Shown here: piece by piece, positions 7,051-15,299 of the stretch
Layout: the number at the start of each line of letters is the position of its first letter
Position numbering within the stretch: the first letter of the stretch is position 1
Source of the DNA: Desulfobulbaceae bacterium UBA2273
GTDB lineage: Bacteria; Desulfobacterota; Desulfobulbia; Desulfobulbales; Desulfurivibrionaceae
Assembly: GCA_002347095.1 (NCBI GenBank)
Contig: DDWZ01000032.1
Span: 50,103-114,102, forward strand
DNA length: 64,000 nt
Direction: 5' to 3'
Made by a program: the position numbers and the translations under genes
Notes under the pieces: model-generated
The model's database searches: none
What the model was told of the DNA's origin: nothing
Seen by the model: only the letters and a program-made list of their open reading frames with translations

Positions 7051-9624
7051 CTACGCGGTTCTGCCACGGTGCCAGAGGGTGAGCAGGGGGCTGGCCACGA
7101 AAACCGAGGAGTAGGTGCCCACCATGACCCCCACCAGCAGGGCAAAGGAAAAGTCGTGGATCACCGAACCGCCCAGAACATACAGGGCCGCCAAAACCAG
7201 GAACACGGTGAGCGAGGTGACGATGGAGCGGCTCAGAACCTCGTTGGTGCTGGTGTTGATCAGGGCGTCGGTGATGTTTTCCGGGTCTTCGCTCTTACGT
7301 TGGTTCTCCCGGATCCGGTCGAAGATGATGACCGTGTCGTTTAAGGAATACCCGGCCAGGGTCAGCAGCGCGGTGACGGTGAGCAGGGTGATCTCCATGT
7401 TGAGCAGCCAGATGAGGCCGAGTACCGCCAGAACATCGTGGAGCGTGGCCAGGGTGGCGGCAACGCCGAAACGCAGGTCAAAGCGCAATCCCAGGTACAC
7501 GACCACCCCGAGCAGGGAGATGACCACGGCCAGCAGCGCTTTTTCGCGCAGGGTGTCGCTCACTGAGGAGCCGATTTCCGACTGGTTTTCCACCACGAAA
7601 TGCTTGTCCGGAAAACTGGTGTTCAGTTGGGCGGTGACTGTTTCGGAAACGTGGCCCACCACCTCTTCGCTGTTTTTGATCTTGACGATAAGCCGGTTTT
7701 CGCCTTCGACCTTTTGCAGCTCAACGCCCTCAATATTCCCCTGTGCCAGGGCGGTGCGGACCTCGCCCAGGGAGAAAGGTTGAGCGGACTGATACTGGAG
7801 CAGGGTGCCGCCGGAAAAATCCACGCCCATGTTGGCCTGGCCGCGGGTGATCTGGACAAAGGCCAGGCAGCCGACCAGGGCAAATACGCCGGAGATGGCA
7901 AAGCTCAGTTTTTTGATCCGCATGTAGTCAATGTTCGGCTTCTTGAGAAAGAGCATGAAGGAGAGATTTTTGAGTTTCCGTTTTCCTTGCATGGAGTCGT
8001 AGAACAACTTGGAGGCGAAGAGGGTGGAGAAGAGGTTGAAGATGATGCCCAGCGACAGGGTGGCGGCAAACCCCTTGATCGGGCCGGTGCCGAAGAGAAA
8101 CAGGGCCATGGCGGTGATCAGGGTGGTCACATGGGCGTCGATGACGGTCCAGAATGCCTTTGAATAGCCAGCCTCGACCCCGGAGCGCACGGATTTACCC
8201 AGGGCGAATTCCTCGCGCATCCTCTCGAAGATGACGATGTTCGAGTCCACCGCCATGCCGACGGAGAGGATGATGCCGGCAATGCCCGGCAGGGTCAGAG
8301 TGCCGCCCATCATCGCCAGCCCGGCAAAGAGCAGGAGGATGTTGAGGACCATGGCCAGGTTGGCGATGACCCCGGAAAGCCGATAGTACACGGCCATGAA
8401 CACCACCACCAGGAAGGTGCCCACCAGGCCGCTCATCAGTCCCTTGTTGATGGAGTCCTGGCCAAGGGAGGCGCCCACCGTGAGGTTCTGGACGATTTCC
8501 ACCGGGGCGGGCAGGGCGCCGATCCGCAGAACAATGGCCAGGTCGGTTGCCTCCTCATAGGTGAAGCTGCCGGAGATCTGGGCGCTGCCGCCGAGGATCT
8601 TTTCCCGGATCACCGGGGAGGAGCGGACCACTTCATCCAAAACGATGGCGAAGCGTTTGCCCACGTTTTTTTCCGTGACCTGGCCGAAAACCGCGCCGCC
8701 GCGCCCGGTCAGGTCGAGGCCCACGTAGGGTTCATTGAAATTGCCGCCCACACCGACCTGGGCGCCCTTGACCATGTCGCCGGTCATCAGCACCTGGCTC
8801 TTGAGCAGGATGGGCTGCCGGGTTTCCTTGCCGGTGGTCTTGTCCACATCTTTTTCAAAATAGATCTCCGAGCCAGCCGGGAGCATGCTCTGCAAGGCGA
8901 GATTGAGCTGCTTCCGGCTACCGCCCTCCTGCCATTGCCCGGACTGGATGGCCTGGCCGATGAGCTGTCCCAGGTTGAGACCAGGCGTTTCGTCCACCAG
9001 CTTGAATTCGAGCTGGGCCGTGCGGCCGATGAGGTTCAGGGCCCGCTGCGGATCCTTGACGCCGGGAAGCTGGATAACGATTTCGTCGGCCCCCTGCCGG
9101 ACAATGGCTGGTTCGGCCACGCCGAACTGGTCGATCCGGTTGCGGAGAATCTCCAGAGACTGGTCAACGGCCTTGTTGTTGATGAAGTCGATCTTGGCCT
9201 GTTTCAGGGTAAGGATGATGCGGGGAAAGGATCCCTGGTCGGTCTGAAAGTCGCCGTCAAGGTCGGGGAACTCTTTGGTGATGGTTTGCTTGACCGTTTC
9301 CAGGGCGGTGGTGTTGGGCAGGGTCAGGATGATTTTGCGGGGGTCGGTGGACGCGGTGCGAACCACGGTGATTTTTTTCTCGGCCAGGGCATCTTTCAGA
9401 TCCTGGGCCGACAGGTCCAGATTGTTTTCAATGGCCTTCTTGAGGTCCACCTTGAGGACCAGATGCATGCCGCCCTGGAGATCCAGGCCCAGCTTCAGCC
9501 CTGCCGGAGCAAGGTATTTCTGCCACCAGGCCGGAACCGTGGTGAAGGATGGCGCAACGGTGAGACCTGCAAAGATGGTGACACAGAGCAGGAGGGTGAT
9601 TTTCCAGCGCAGGGAACTCGACAT
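7051..9624 (-). CDS. secDF: fused protein translocase subunit SecDF
   Basis: SecD and SecF form the proton-driven accessory complex that pulls preproteins through SecYEG; here they are one polypeptide. The SecD half has GLDLQGGMHL, a large periplasmic P1 domain and GMAVDSNIVIFERM in the membrane region. The SecF half begins near residue 555, with GVDFSGGTLL and YSLNDTVIIFDRIREN. Together twelve helices are expected. The frame opens at GTG 9630, but ATG 9624 is favoured because GGAG lies 5 nt upstream of it and would overlap the GTG. No yajC lies immediately upstream. Confidence 0.95.
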   Translation of the reverse strand: MSSSLRWKITLLLCVTIFAGLTVAPSFTTVPAWWQKYLAPAGLKLGLDLQGGMHLVLKVDLKKAIENNLDLSAQDLKDALAEKKITVVRTASTDPRKIILTLPNTTALETVKQTITKEFPDLDGDFQTDQGSFPRIILTLKQAKIDFINNKAVDQSLEILRNRIDQFGVAEPAIVRQGADEIVIQLPGVKDPQRALNLIGRTAQLEFKLVDETPGLNLGQLIGQAIQSGQWQEGGSRKQLNLALQSMLPAGSEIYFEKDVDKTTGKETRQPILLKSQVLMTGDMVKGAQVGVGGNFNEPYVGLDLTGRGGAVFGQVTEKNVGKRFAIVLDEVVRSSPVIREKILGGSAQISGSFTYEEATDLAIVLRIGALPAPVEIVQNLTVGASLGQDSINKGLMSGLVGTFLVVVFMAVYYRLSGVIANLAMVLNILLLFAGLAMMGGTLTLPGIAGIILSVGMAVDSNIVIFERMREEFALGKSVRSGVEAGYSKAFWTVIDAHVTTLITAMALFLFGTGPIKGFAATLSLGIIFNLFSTLFASKLFYDSMQGKRKLKNLSFMLFLKKPNIDYMRIKKLSFAISGVFALVGCLAFVQITRGQANMGVDFSGGTLLQYQSAQPFSLGEVRTALAQGNIEGVELQKVEGENRLIVKIKNSEEVVGHVSETVTAQLNTSFPDKHFVVENQSEIGSSVSDTLREKALLAVVISLLGVVVYLGLRFDLRFGVAATLATLHDVLAVLGLIWLLNMEITLLTVTALLTLAGYSLNDTVIIFDRIRENQRKSEDPENITDALINTSTNEVLSRSIVTSLTVFLVLAALYVLGGSVIHDFSFALLVGVMVGTYSSVFVASPLLTLWHRGRTA

Positions 9625-9661
9625 AAACACTCCATGATGCGGGTTGACCGTTGAGGTGAAA

Positions 9662-9697
9662 TAAAAAAGCTGCCGCGGATTACGGGTAAAACGGCAG
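9662..9697 (-). terminator. intrinsic terminator upstream of secDF
   Basis: On the minus strand a hairpin (9692-9697 paired with 9670-9675, CTGCCG/CGGCAG) is followed within 2 nt by a run of six to seven T with one interruption (9668-9662). It lies only about 40 nt before the secDF start, so it either ends an upstream small RNA or acts as an attenuator in the secDF leader. Confidence 0.7.
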
Positions 9698-9856
9698 AAG
9701 AAGCCGTGCCAAATTGGTCAGGAAAGCAAAAGAGTTGCTGTGTGACGGCTCCTCACTGCGTGGGCTGACAACAGCACTCTCCGGCGTCTTGGGCCAAGGC
9801 CCGGCGGCACGGCTTTCACCCGATTTTTCCGTCATATCGGGGCAGGCATGATTCGG
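9662..9856 (-). ncRNA. candidate structured small RNA or leader/riboswitch upstream of secDF
   Basis: A strong promoter (9863-9890) and an intrinsic terminator (9662-9697) bracket about 195 nt with no coding ORF. Read on the minus strand, the RNA would contain, in order: a 6-bp hairpin (9841-9836/9824-9819); the 5' strand of a perfect 10-bp closing stem (9815-9806); a hairpin with 5-bp arms GGGCC/GGCCC (9802-9791); a 10-bp stem with one bulge (9780-9771/9741-9731); and the 3' strand of the closing stem (9710-9701). The terminator hairpin follows directly. I could not match it to 6S, SRP, RNase P, tmRNA or a riboswitch consensus from memory. Confidence 0.6.
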
Positions 9857-9862
9857 TGCGAG

Positions 9863-9890
9863 ATTATACTCTCCTTTTGTCAGAAGTCAA
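9863..9890 (-). promoter_or_regulatory. sigma-70 promoter of the secDF-upstream RNA
   Basis: On the minus strand TTGACT (9890-9885) and TATAAT (9868-9863) are separated by 16 nt, with a perfect -10 hexamer. The start of transcription is expected near 9856. It reads towards the candidate structured RNA and secDF. Confidence 0.8.
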
Positions 9891-9971
9891 ATTGCAAAAA
9901 GGATGGTGTGCTTAATGCACTCCGCTGAATGCCAGGACGATTTTTCTCCTCCGGTTTGCCGAAAGAAAATT

Positions 9972-9999
9972 TTGGGGCAAGAAAACGCTATGCTATACT
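9972..9999 (+). promoter_or_regulatory. possible promoter of the signalling cluster
   Basis: TATACT at 9994-9999 is a good -10. The matching -35 position (9972-9977, TTGGGG, 16-nt spacing) is weak, so the promoter may need an activator. The first gene starts at 10045, preceded by GGAGAG. Confidence 0.4.
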
Positions 10000-10044
10000 C
10001 TATATGAAAGGAATTTTTTAGCAGGAGAGCAGCGCAGGAGAGAT

Positions 10045-11997
10045 ATGGGCAAGAAAATTTTCGTTGTTGATAACCACCCCATGGTGCTCAGGCTCATCGC
10101 CAATTTACTGGAAAAAGACGGGCATGAGGTGCGGACCGCGGAGGATGGCCTGGGCGCCCTGGATATCCTGAGATCCTATGTGCCGGACATTATTTTTGTC
10201 GATCTGGTGATGCCCAACATCAGCGGCGAGAAGCTGTGCCGGATCATCCGCAACATGCCCCATCTGCAAGGGGTCTTCCTTGTCATTCTTTCAGCCATCG
10301 CCGCCGAGGAAGAACTTGATTTCGCAACCCTTGGGGCGGATGCCTGTATCGCCAAGGGAAACATGAGCAATCTGGGCCGGCATGTCGCCAGGGTCATTGA
10401 GCTGTCGAATTCCGTCAACAGTCAGGAAAACTCCCACTTCATCATGGGGCTTGATGAGGTGGCGACCCGCGAGATCACCAGGGAGCTGCTTTCTTCCCGG
10501 AAGCATTTTGAGGTGATCCTGGAAAACATGTCCGAAGGGATTCTTGAGTTTGCCGCGAATAAGAAGATTATCTTCGTAAACCCCGCCGCGCTTTTGCTGG
10601 TGGGCATCCCGGAAGAAATTCTCCTGGGCACGGAATTTACCGATATTTTTTGCGGGCAATCCCTGGAAACCGTGACCGCGCTGTTGAAAGATCCTGGAGA
10701 GAATCCCAGGAAAATCTCGGCGGAGGCGCCGGTGCTCCTCAACGACCGTCAGGTTTCCTTGCAGTTTCTGCCTGTTGCCGGGGAGGGCGGCAATTCCACC
10801 ATTGTCATCATCCACGATGTTACCAACCGGAAGCAGGCAGAGGAGAAGATCAGCGAGCAGAACAGGTTTTTGAGCAAGCTCATCGAGTCGTTGCCCCATC
10901 CTTTCATAGTGGTGGAGTCCGAGGAGTATCAGGTATTGCTGGCCAATTCCTCCGCGCAGCGTCAATTGATCGGTTTGGCCGACTATCCGAGACACGTTCC
11001 CGGAACTGTTGCATGCAAGGCGCCGCTGCCATATTTGCCTTTTGAGCGAGTGCGGCAGGACAAGGAATCCTTTCTCATGGAGTATGTCGAGCAAGGAGCG
11101 GCCGGGCAGGAAACCACGCACGAGATCCACGCGCATCCCATCTTTGATAAAGAGGGCAAGGTTTCGCAGATTATCGAATACCGGCTGGATATCACCGAGC
11201 GTAAAAAAGCGGAGCAGGCCCTGCATGACTCGAAGGATGCGCTGCAAAAGGCCTTGGACAATCTGCAGGTTGCCCAGCAGGTCGCCATTCGCCAGGAAAA
11301 GCTGGCCTCCATCGGCACCCTGGCCTCGGGGGTGGCCCACGAAATCCTCAATCCCCTCAATATCATTGGAACCCTGGCCCAGGTCATGCAACTTGAGAAG
11401 ATTCCCGCGAGCATGCGGAAGAATCTTGATGAAATTCTGGCCCAGATAAAACGGGCCACCAAGATCACCAATAGCCTCAGAACGTTTTCCCACCAGCATG
11501 CCTTCGAGGTTCGCCCGGTCGATATCCATGCCTTGTTTGACAAAACCACCGCCCTGCTCGAGCATGATTTGAACCTGGACAATGTCCGGGTGGAGCGGCA
11601 TTACGCCCATGACCTGCCCCGCATCGAAGCGGATGAAGATCAATTGGCCCAGGTGTTTCTCAATCTGGTGAGCAATGCCCGCGATGCCATGTCTTCCGCG
11701 GATAAGCGGATTATTGTCGAAACCAGGCCCAAGGATGATGGGGTTGAAATTCGTTTCGGCGATACCGGTGTGGGTATCGATCCCGGCGAGATCGACAAGA
11801 TATTTGATCCGTTTTTCACCACCAAGGATCCCGGGCGCGGCACCGGTCTTGGCCTGTGGATTGTTTATTCGATAATTGAAAACCATTGTGGTACCATCCG
11901 GGTCGAGTCGGAAAAAGGGAAAGGGGCTTGGTTTGTGATTTTTTTGCCAACGCATCCGCCGCGCCGGGAAAAATGCGGCCCGGCGGAGGGAAAATAG
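10045..11997 (+). CDS. receiver-PAS-PAS sensor histidine kinase
   Basis: A 650-residue cytosolic kinase with an N-terminal receiver domain (about 3-120, phosphoacceptor in FVDLVMP). Two PAS-like domains follow (about 150-265 and 275-395). A HisKA domain has the H-box [10 protein letters not shown] (His near 431), and a HATPase domain (about 525-640) has the N/G boxes [17 protein letters not shown] and GRGTGLGLW. The acidic pair of the receiver is altered: VVDNHP carries Asn where the second acidic residue usually lies. No membrane helix is seen. It heads a run of two-component genes on the same strand. Confidence 0.88.
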   Translation: MGKKIFVVDNHPMVLRLIANLLEKDGHEVRTAEDGLGALDILRSYVPDIIFVDLVMPNISGEKLCRIIRNMPHLQGVFLVILSAIAAEEELDFATLGADACIAKGNMSNLGRHVARVIELSNSVNSQENSHFIMGLDEVATREITRELLSSRKHFEVILENMSEGILEFAANKKIIFVNPAALLLVGIPEEILLGTEFTDIFCGQSLETVTALLKDPGENPRKISAEAPVLLNDRQVSLQFLPVAGEGGNSTIVIIHDVTNRKQAEEKISEQNRFLSKLIESLPHPFIVVESEEYQVLLANSSAQRQLIGLADYPRHVPGTVACKAPLPYLPFERVRQDKESFLMEYVEQGAAGQETTHEIHAHPIFDKEGKVSQIIEYRLDITERKKAEQALHDSKDALQKALDNLQVAQQVAIRQEKLASIGTLASGVAHEILNPLNIIGTLAQVMQLEKIPASMRKNLDEILAQIKRATKITNSLRTFSHQHAFEVRPVDIHALFDKTTALLEHDLNLDNVRVERHYAHDLPRIEADEDQLAQVFLNLVSNARDAMSSADKRIIVETRPKDDGVEIRFGDTGVGIDPGEIDKIFDPFFTTKDPGRGTGLGLWIVYSIIENHCGTIRVESEKGKGAWFVIFLPTHPPRREKCGPAEGK

Positions 11998-12037
11998 GCG
12001 TGCGCCATCGGAGCACGGGGATCCGGGGGGATCATGG

Positions 12038-12412
12038 ATGAAGAAAAAAATAAAAATACTTGTCGTGGACGATGAATACGTCTTTTGCCGGTCGCTGAAG
12101 ACCTTTCTGGATAAACTCGGATTCGAAACCCTTGTTGCCACCAACGGCGAACATGCCCTTGACATAATCAAGGAGGAGAAACCGGCCATCATGACCCTTG
12201 ACATAAGGATGCCGGGGCTCAACGGCTATGATGTGCTCCAGAAGGTAAAGAGGCTGCATCCCGACCTGTTCATCATCGTTGTCACCGCCATTGATGTGCC
12301 GAATATGGAGGAGATGCTTGATCACAGCGGAGCCCATGCGCTCCTGCACAAACCCATCGATCTGCAGAAGCTTTCCGATACGATCTACGGATTTGTCGGG
12401 CATTTGCTATAG
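12038..12412 (+). CDS. single-domain CheY-like response regulator (copy 1)
   Basis: The 124-residue protein is a lone receiver: VVDDE acidic pocket, phosphoacceptor Asp in MTLDIRMPGLNG, Thr in VVTAID, and the conserved Lys in LLHKPIDL. There is no output domain. It is about three-quarters identical to the next gene and both begin MKKKIKIL. The gene lies 40 nt downstream of the kinase and probably receives phosphate from it or from the hybrid kinase at 15300. A GGGGGG tract lies 5' of the ATG. Confidence 0.9.
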   Translation: MKKKIKILVVDDEYVFCRSLKTFLDKLGFETLVATNGEHALDIIKEEKPAIMTLDIRMPGLNGYDVLQKVKRLHPDLFIIVVTAIDVPNMEEMLDHSGAHALLHKPIDLQKLSDTIYGFVGHLL

Positions 12413-12481
12413 CCATTGCCGGTCCGGGAAGAAAAGCAGCCGGTGATTGAAAAAACAGGGCAGCACCATCAAGGAGGATGG

Positions 12482-12889
12482 ATGAAGAAAAAAATAAAAA
12501 TCCTTATTGTTGACGATGAAAGCGCCATCTGTCAGTTATTGCAGGATTATCTGGAGAGATTGGGGTTTGAGACCTGTGTCGCCACGAATGGTGAACAGGC
12601 CCTTGACCTCCTCATGAAGGAAAACCCGGCCATCATGACCCTCGATATCAGGATGCCGGGGCTTAACGGCTATGAGGTTCTGCAGAAAGCCAAGAGGCGG
12701 CACCCCGAACTGTTCATCATCGTTGTCACCGGCATCGATGTGCCGAATATGGAGGAGATGCTTGAACACAGCGGCGCCCATGCGCTTCTGCAAAAACCCA
12801 TCGACTTGCAGAAGCTTTCCGATACCATCTGCGGGCTTATCGGCATCTGCTGTAAGCCGCTTTTGCATAGTGGGACCGGGGATGATTGA
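12482..12889 (+). CDS. single-domain CheY-like response regulator (copy 2)
   Basis: This second lone receiver, 135 residues, is a tandem paralogue of the preceding gene. The motifs are VDDES, MTLDIRMPGLNG, VVTGID and LLQKPIDL. The open frame starts earlier at 12416, but ATG 12482 has AAGGAGG 4 nt upstream and matches the start of the paralogue. The C-terminus is longer and cysteine-containing (GLIGICCKPLL). Sequence around both starts is conserved, consistent with a recent duplication. Confidence 0.88.
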   Translation: MKKKIKILIVDDESAICQLLQDYLERLGFETCVATNGEQALDLLMKENPAIMTLDIRMPGLNGYEVLQKAKRRHPELFIIVVTGIDVPNMEEMLEHSGAHALLQKPIDLQKLSDTICGLIGICCKPLLHSGTGDD

Positions 12890-12908
12890 CGCCGGCAAGG
12901 GGAGGAAA

Positions 12909-14102
12909 ATGCTCGTTTTTTGGACAGTCATTGCCTACTGTCTGATCGGCATTGAAATCATCATCATGATTTCCCCCTTTGCCCTGTATTTCTATTCGGT
13001 GTACGGCCCCGTACTCCAAGCCCTGGCCGCAAACCCTCTCACCAGTTGGTCCACGGAGTTTTTTTTGCCGCATCTGGTTTTTCCCGCTGATCCGTTGATC
13101 AGGGGTATCTCCCTGTTGCAGGTTCTCATGGTTGCCGGCTTGCTGCTTTTTGCCCTGGCGGCCATTCCCCTGTATTATGGGCGTTTCACCGGCAAGGGGG
13201 TGGTGGCCCGCAGTTTTTATGGCAAGATCCGTCATCCGCAATATCTTTTCCTTGCCGTTTCCGGGTTTGGCCTGATGCTGTACTGGCCCCGTTTTATTAT
13301 CCTGATCATGTATATCACCATGCTCTTTGTCTATTATGCCCTTGCCCGCAATGAGGAATGGCGGATGCAACAGGAGCAGCCCGAGGCCTATGCCCACTAC
13401 ATGGCCTCAACCCCCATGTTTTTGCCCGGCGAGCCCGGGGGCCGGTTGTACCGGCTGCTCTTTGGCCGAATCCAGCCCAAATGGCTGGGGATTGTCGCGG
13501 CCTATTGTCTGACCGTGACCTTGGCCGTGCTCTTGGCCATGGGGTTGCGCAACTATACGGTGCGGACGCTGCCCATGGTCCTGGCTGCGGATTCCCGGTT
13601 GATTGTTTCGGTGTTTCCCCGGCCGGATTCGGAGATTCTTGGCGTATACCAGGCGGCCCTTGGCTCGGCCCGGGTGCAGGAAGCGCTGCAAGGCAGGGAG
13701 GCTAACGCTGTGTATCTGCTGCCTGGGGATTTTTTCTTGAATGCCCTGCTCACCGAGGAGGATCGGCGGTTTTCCGACGACATGCTGGAACGGTTTCCCG
13801 AGATTCTCGAATGGCACCAGCATCGGTTCAGCGGCGGGCTGGGCAAGTTTTTCCGGATTTTTTATAATTTTGTCCGTTCCTGGGGGTCGGTGGAAACCTA
13901 TTATGAGGTCGAGCGGCTTATTTTCATGCGGGTGGACGATGCCGACGGTCATCCTGTCGCCCCGACGGAGATCTTCAAGGTCGGCTTGAAGCGGAGGCCG
14001 GTTCTCCTTGTTGACCTGGAATCCACAAGCCATGCGGTCCGCTCCGTGGTCATCACCACGGACAATCACAAATGGGGCCTGATGCCCATGCCCACCTTTT
14101 AA
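12909..14102 (+). CDS. isoprenylcysteine-carboxyl-methyltransferase-like membrane protein with extra C-terminal domain
   Basis: The N-terminal half (about residues 1-215) has four to six membrane helices and the ICMT/PEMT-like signature GKIRHPQYLFL, followed by ARNEEWRMQQEQPEAYAHYM. This suggests an SAM-dependent membrane methyltransferase of the broad phospholipid/isoprenylcysteine family. The C-terminal half (about 220-397) is a soluble region I do not recognise, rich in FF/RF residues and ending in MPMPTF. ATG 12909 is taken as start (GGAGG just upstream, tight spacing); ATG 12882 is an alternative overlapping the preceding stop. The substrate is unknown. Confidence 0.7.
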   Translation: MLVFWTVIAYCLIGIEIIIMISPFALYFYSVYGPVLQALAANPLTSWSTEFFLPHLVFPADPLIRGISLLQVLMVAGLLLFALAAIPLYYGRFTGKGVVARSFYGKIRHPQYLFLAVSGFGLMLYWPRFIILIMYITMLFVYYALARNEEWRMQQEQPEAYAHYMASTPMFLPGEPGGRLYRLLFGRIQPKWLGIVAAYCLTVTLAVLLAMGLRNYTVRTLPMVLAADSRLIVSVFPRPDSEILGVYQAALGSARVQEALQGREANAVYLLPGDFFLNALLTEEDRRFSDDMLERFPEILEWHQHRFSGGLGKFFRIFYNFVRSWGSVETYYEVERLIFMRVDDADGHPVAPTEIFKVGLKRRPVLLVDLESTSHAVRSVVITTDNHKWGLMPMPTF

Positions 14103-14128
14103 GCATGCACCGGAAAGGGAGTTTGCCC

Positions 14129-15238
14129 ATGGCCCGTTTTTTTGGAAGTACGCGTTCGCCCTCCACCGGGTGTCTCCTGTTTTTTTTCGCCCTGCTGTGG
14201 GCAAGCCTTTTCATCTCGCCGTCTCCAGGCCAGGCCGCTCCCCCGCAGAAAAAGCCTCAGGAGCTGGTGTTTCTCAACTGGCCCGACTACATGGATCAGG
14301 GGTTGATCAGGAAGTTTGAGAAACTGCACGGAGTCAAGGTCCGCCAGGTGTATTACGAAACCGAAGAGGAGCAGGTGCGGCTGCTCTCCTTGACCAATGG
14401 CAAGGGGTATGACGTGGTGCTGGCGAGCATGGTCAACGGCCTGTCGTATCTCAACCGGAAGTGGCTGGCCCCGGTGGACGGTGCCAGCGTGCCGAATATC
14501 AGGCATATCGATCCCGCCTGGGGGCGGCTGGCCCCGGAATTCATGAAGCATGCGGTACCTTTCTCCTGGGGAACCATGGGAATCGTTTATCGAAAGGATC
14601 TGGTCAAAGGCGAGGTGCGCGGCTGGAAAGATTTGCTCGCGCCCCAGGAGAAGTTGCGCGGGAAAATCCTCATGATCAAGGATCGGCGTGACGCCATGGT
14701 GCCGGCCCTGAAGATGCTGGGGTATTCGGTGAACAGCACCAGCATGGCGGAACTGGATGTTGTCGAAAGAACGATGCTTGCCCAGAAGCCTTTTGTTAAA
14801 AAGTACGGCTACCCCGCTCTGGACAAAAAATCCCAATTGGTCAAAGGGGATATCTGGATGGCCATGGTGTATAGCGGTGATGCCGTGACGCTTCAGGAAC
14901 TCAACAAGAACATCGTCTTTACCTTTCCCGAGGAAGGCACCAGCCTGTGGCTGGACAACCTCGTGGTCATGGCCTCTTCCTCGAAAAAAGATCTGGCCAT
15001 GGATTTTATTAATTTTCTCAATGAGCCGGAAAACGCTGCGCAGCTTGCCGAGCATATCTTCCAGGCAACCCCGAATCTGGCAGCGAAAAAACTGCTTTCC
15101 CCCGAACATCTGAGGAATACAATCATCTGGCCCGATGAAAAAACCATGCTCGGGTCCGAACTGTATGGGCCTTTGCCGCCGCGGGTGGAAAAACGGTATA
15201 ATTCCATTTTTCTGAAAACCTCCGAAGGGCTCCGCTAG
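14129..15238 (+). CDS. PotD-like extracellular solute-binding protein
   Basis: The 369-residue protein has a signal peptide (hydrophobic CLLFFFALLWASLFI, cleavage expected after GQAA). It then has the spermidine/putrescine-binding fold opening LVFLNWPDYMDQGLIRKFEK, with YDVVLAS and PFSWGTMGIVYRKD typical of PotD/PotF. No ABC permease or ATPase genes adjoin it. Instead it lies 61 nt before a Cache-domain hybrid kinase, so a sensing role is more likely than transport. ATG 14129 is preferred (GGGAG 8 nt upstream); other in-frame ATGs lie at 14105 and 14072. Confidence 0.82.
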   Translation: MARFFGSTRSPSTGCLLFFFALLWASLFISPSPGQAAPPQKKPQELVFLNWPDYMDQGLIRKFEKLHGVKVRQVYYETEEEQVRLLSLTNGKGYDVVLASMVNGLSYLNRKWLAPVDGASVPNIRHIDPAWGRLAPEFMKHAVPFSWGTMGIVYRKDLVKGEVRGWKDLLAPQEKLRGKILMIKDRRDAMVPALKMLGYSVNSTSMAELDVVERTMLAQKPFVKKYGYPALDKKSQLVKGDIWMAMVYSGDAVTLQELNKNIVFTFPEEGTSLWLDNLVVMASSSKKDLAMDFINFLNEPENAAQLAEHIFQATPNLAAKKLLSPEHLRNTIIWPDEKTMLGSELYGPLPPRVEKRYNSIFLKTSEGLR

Positions 15239-15299
15239 GCATGGCCTTGGGTTTGCATATCGGCGCAAGGGTTCCTTTTTTACAAGGCCTTGATTTTCC

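Noticed and set aside
9662..9856. Assignment as cobalamin, TPP, SAM or cyclic di-GMP riboswitch, or as 6S RNA
   Set aside because: The conserved cores of these classes are not visible; class left open.
10291..12222. 643-codon minus-strand ORF opposite the first kinase
   Set aside because: Antisense of clear HisKA/HATPase coding sequence.
12672..12908. N-terminal extension of the methyltransferase-like gene
   Set aside because: Overlaps the second receiver gene out of frame; low-complexity Arg/Ser/Pro translation.
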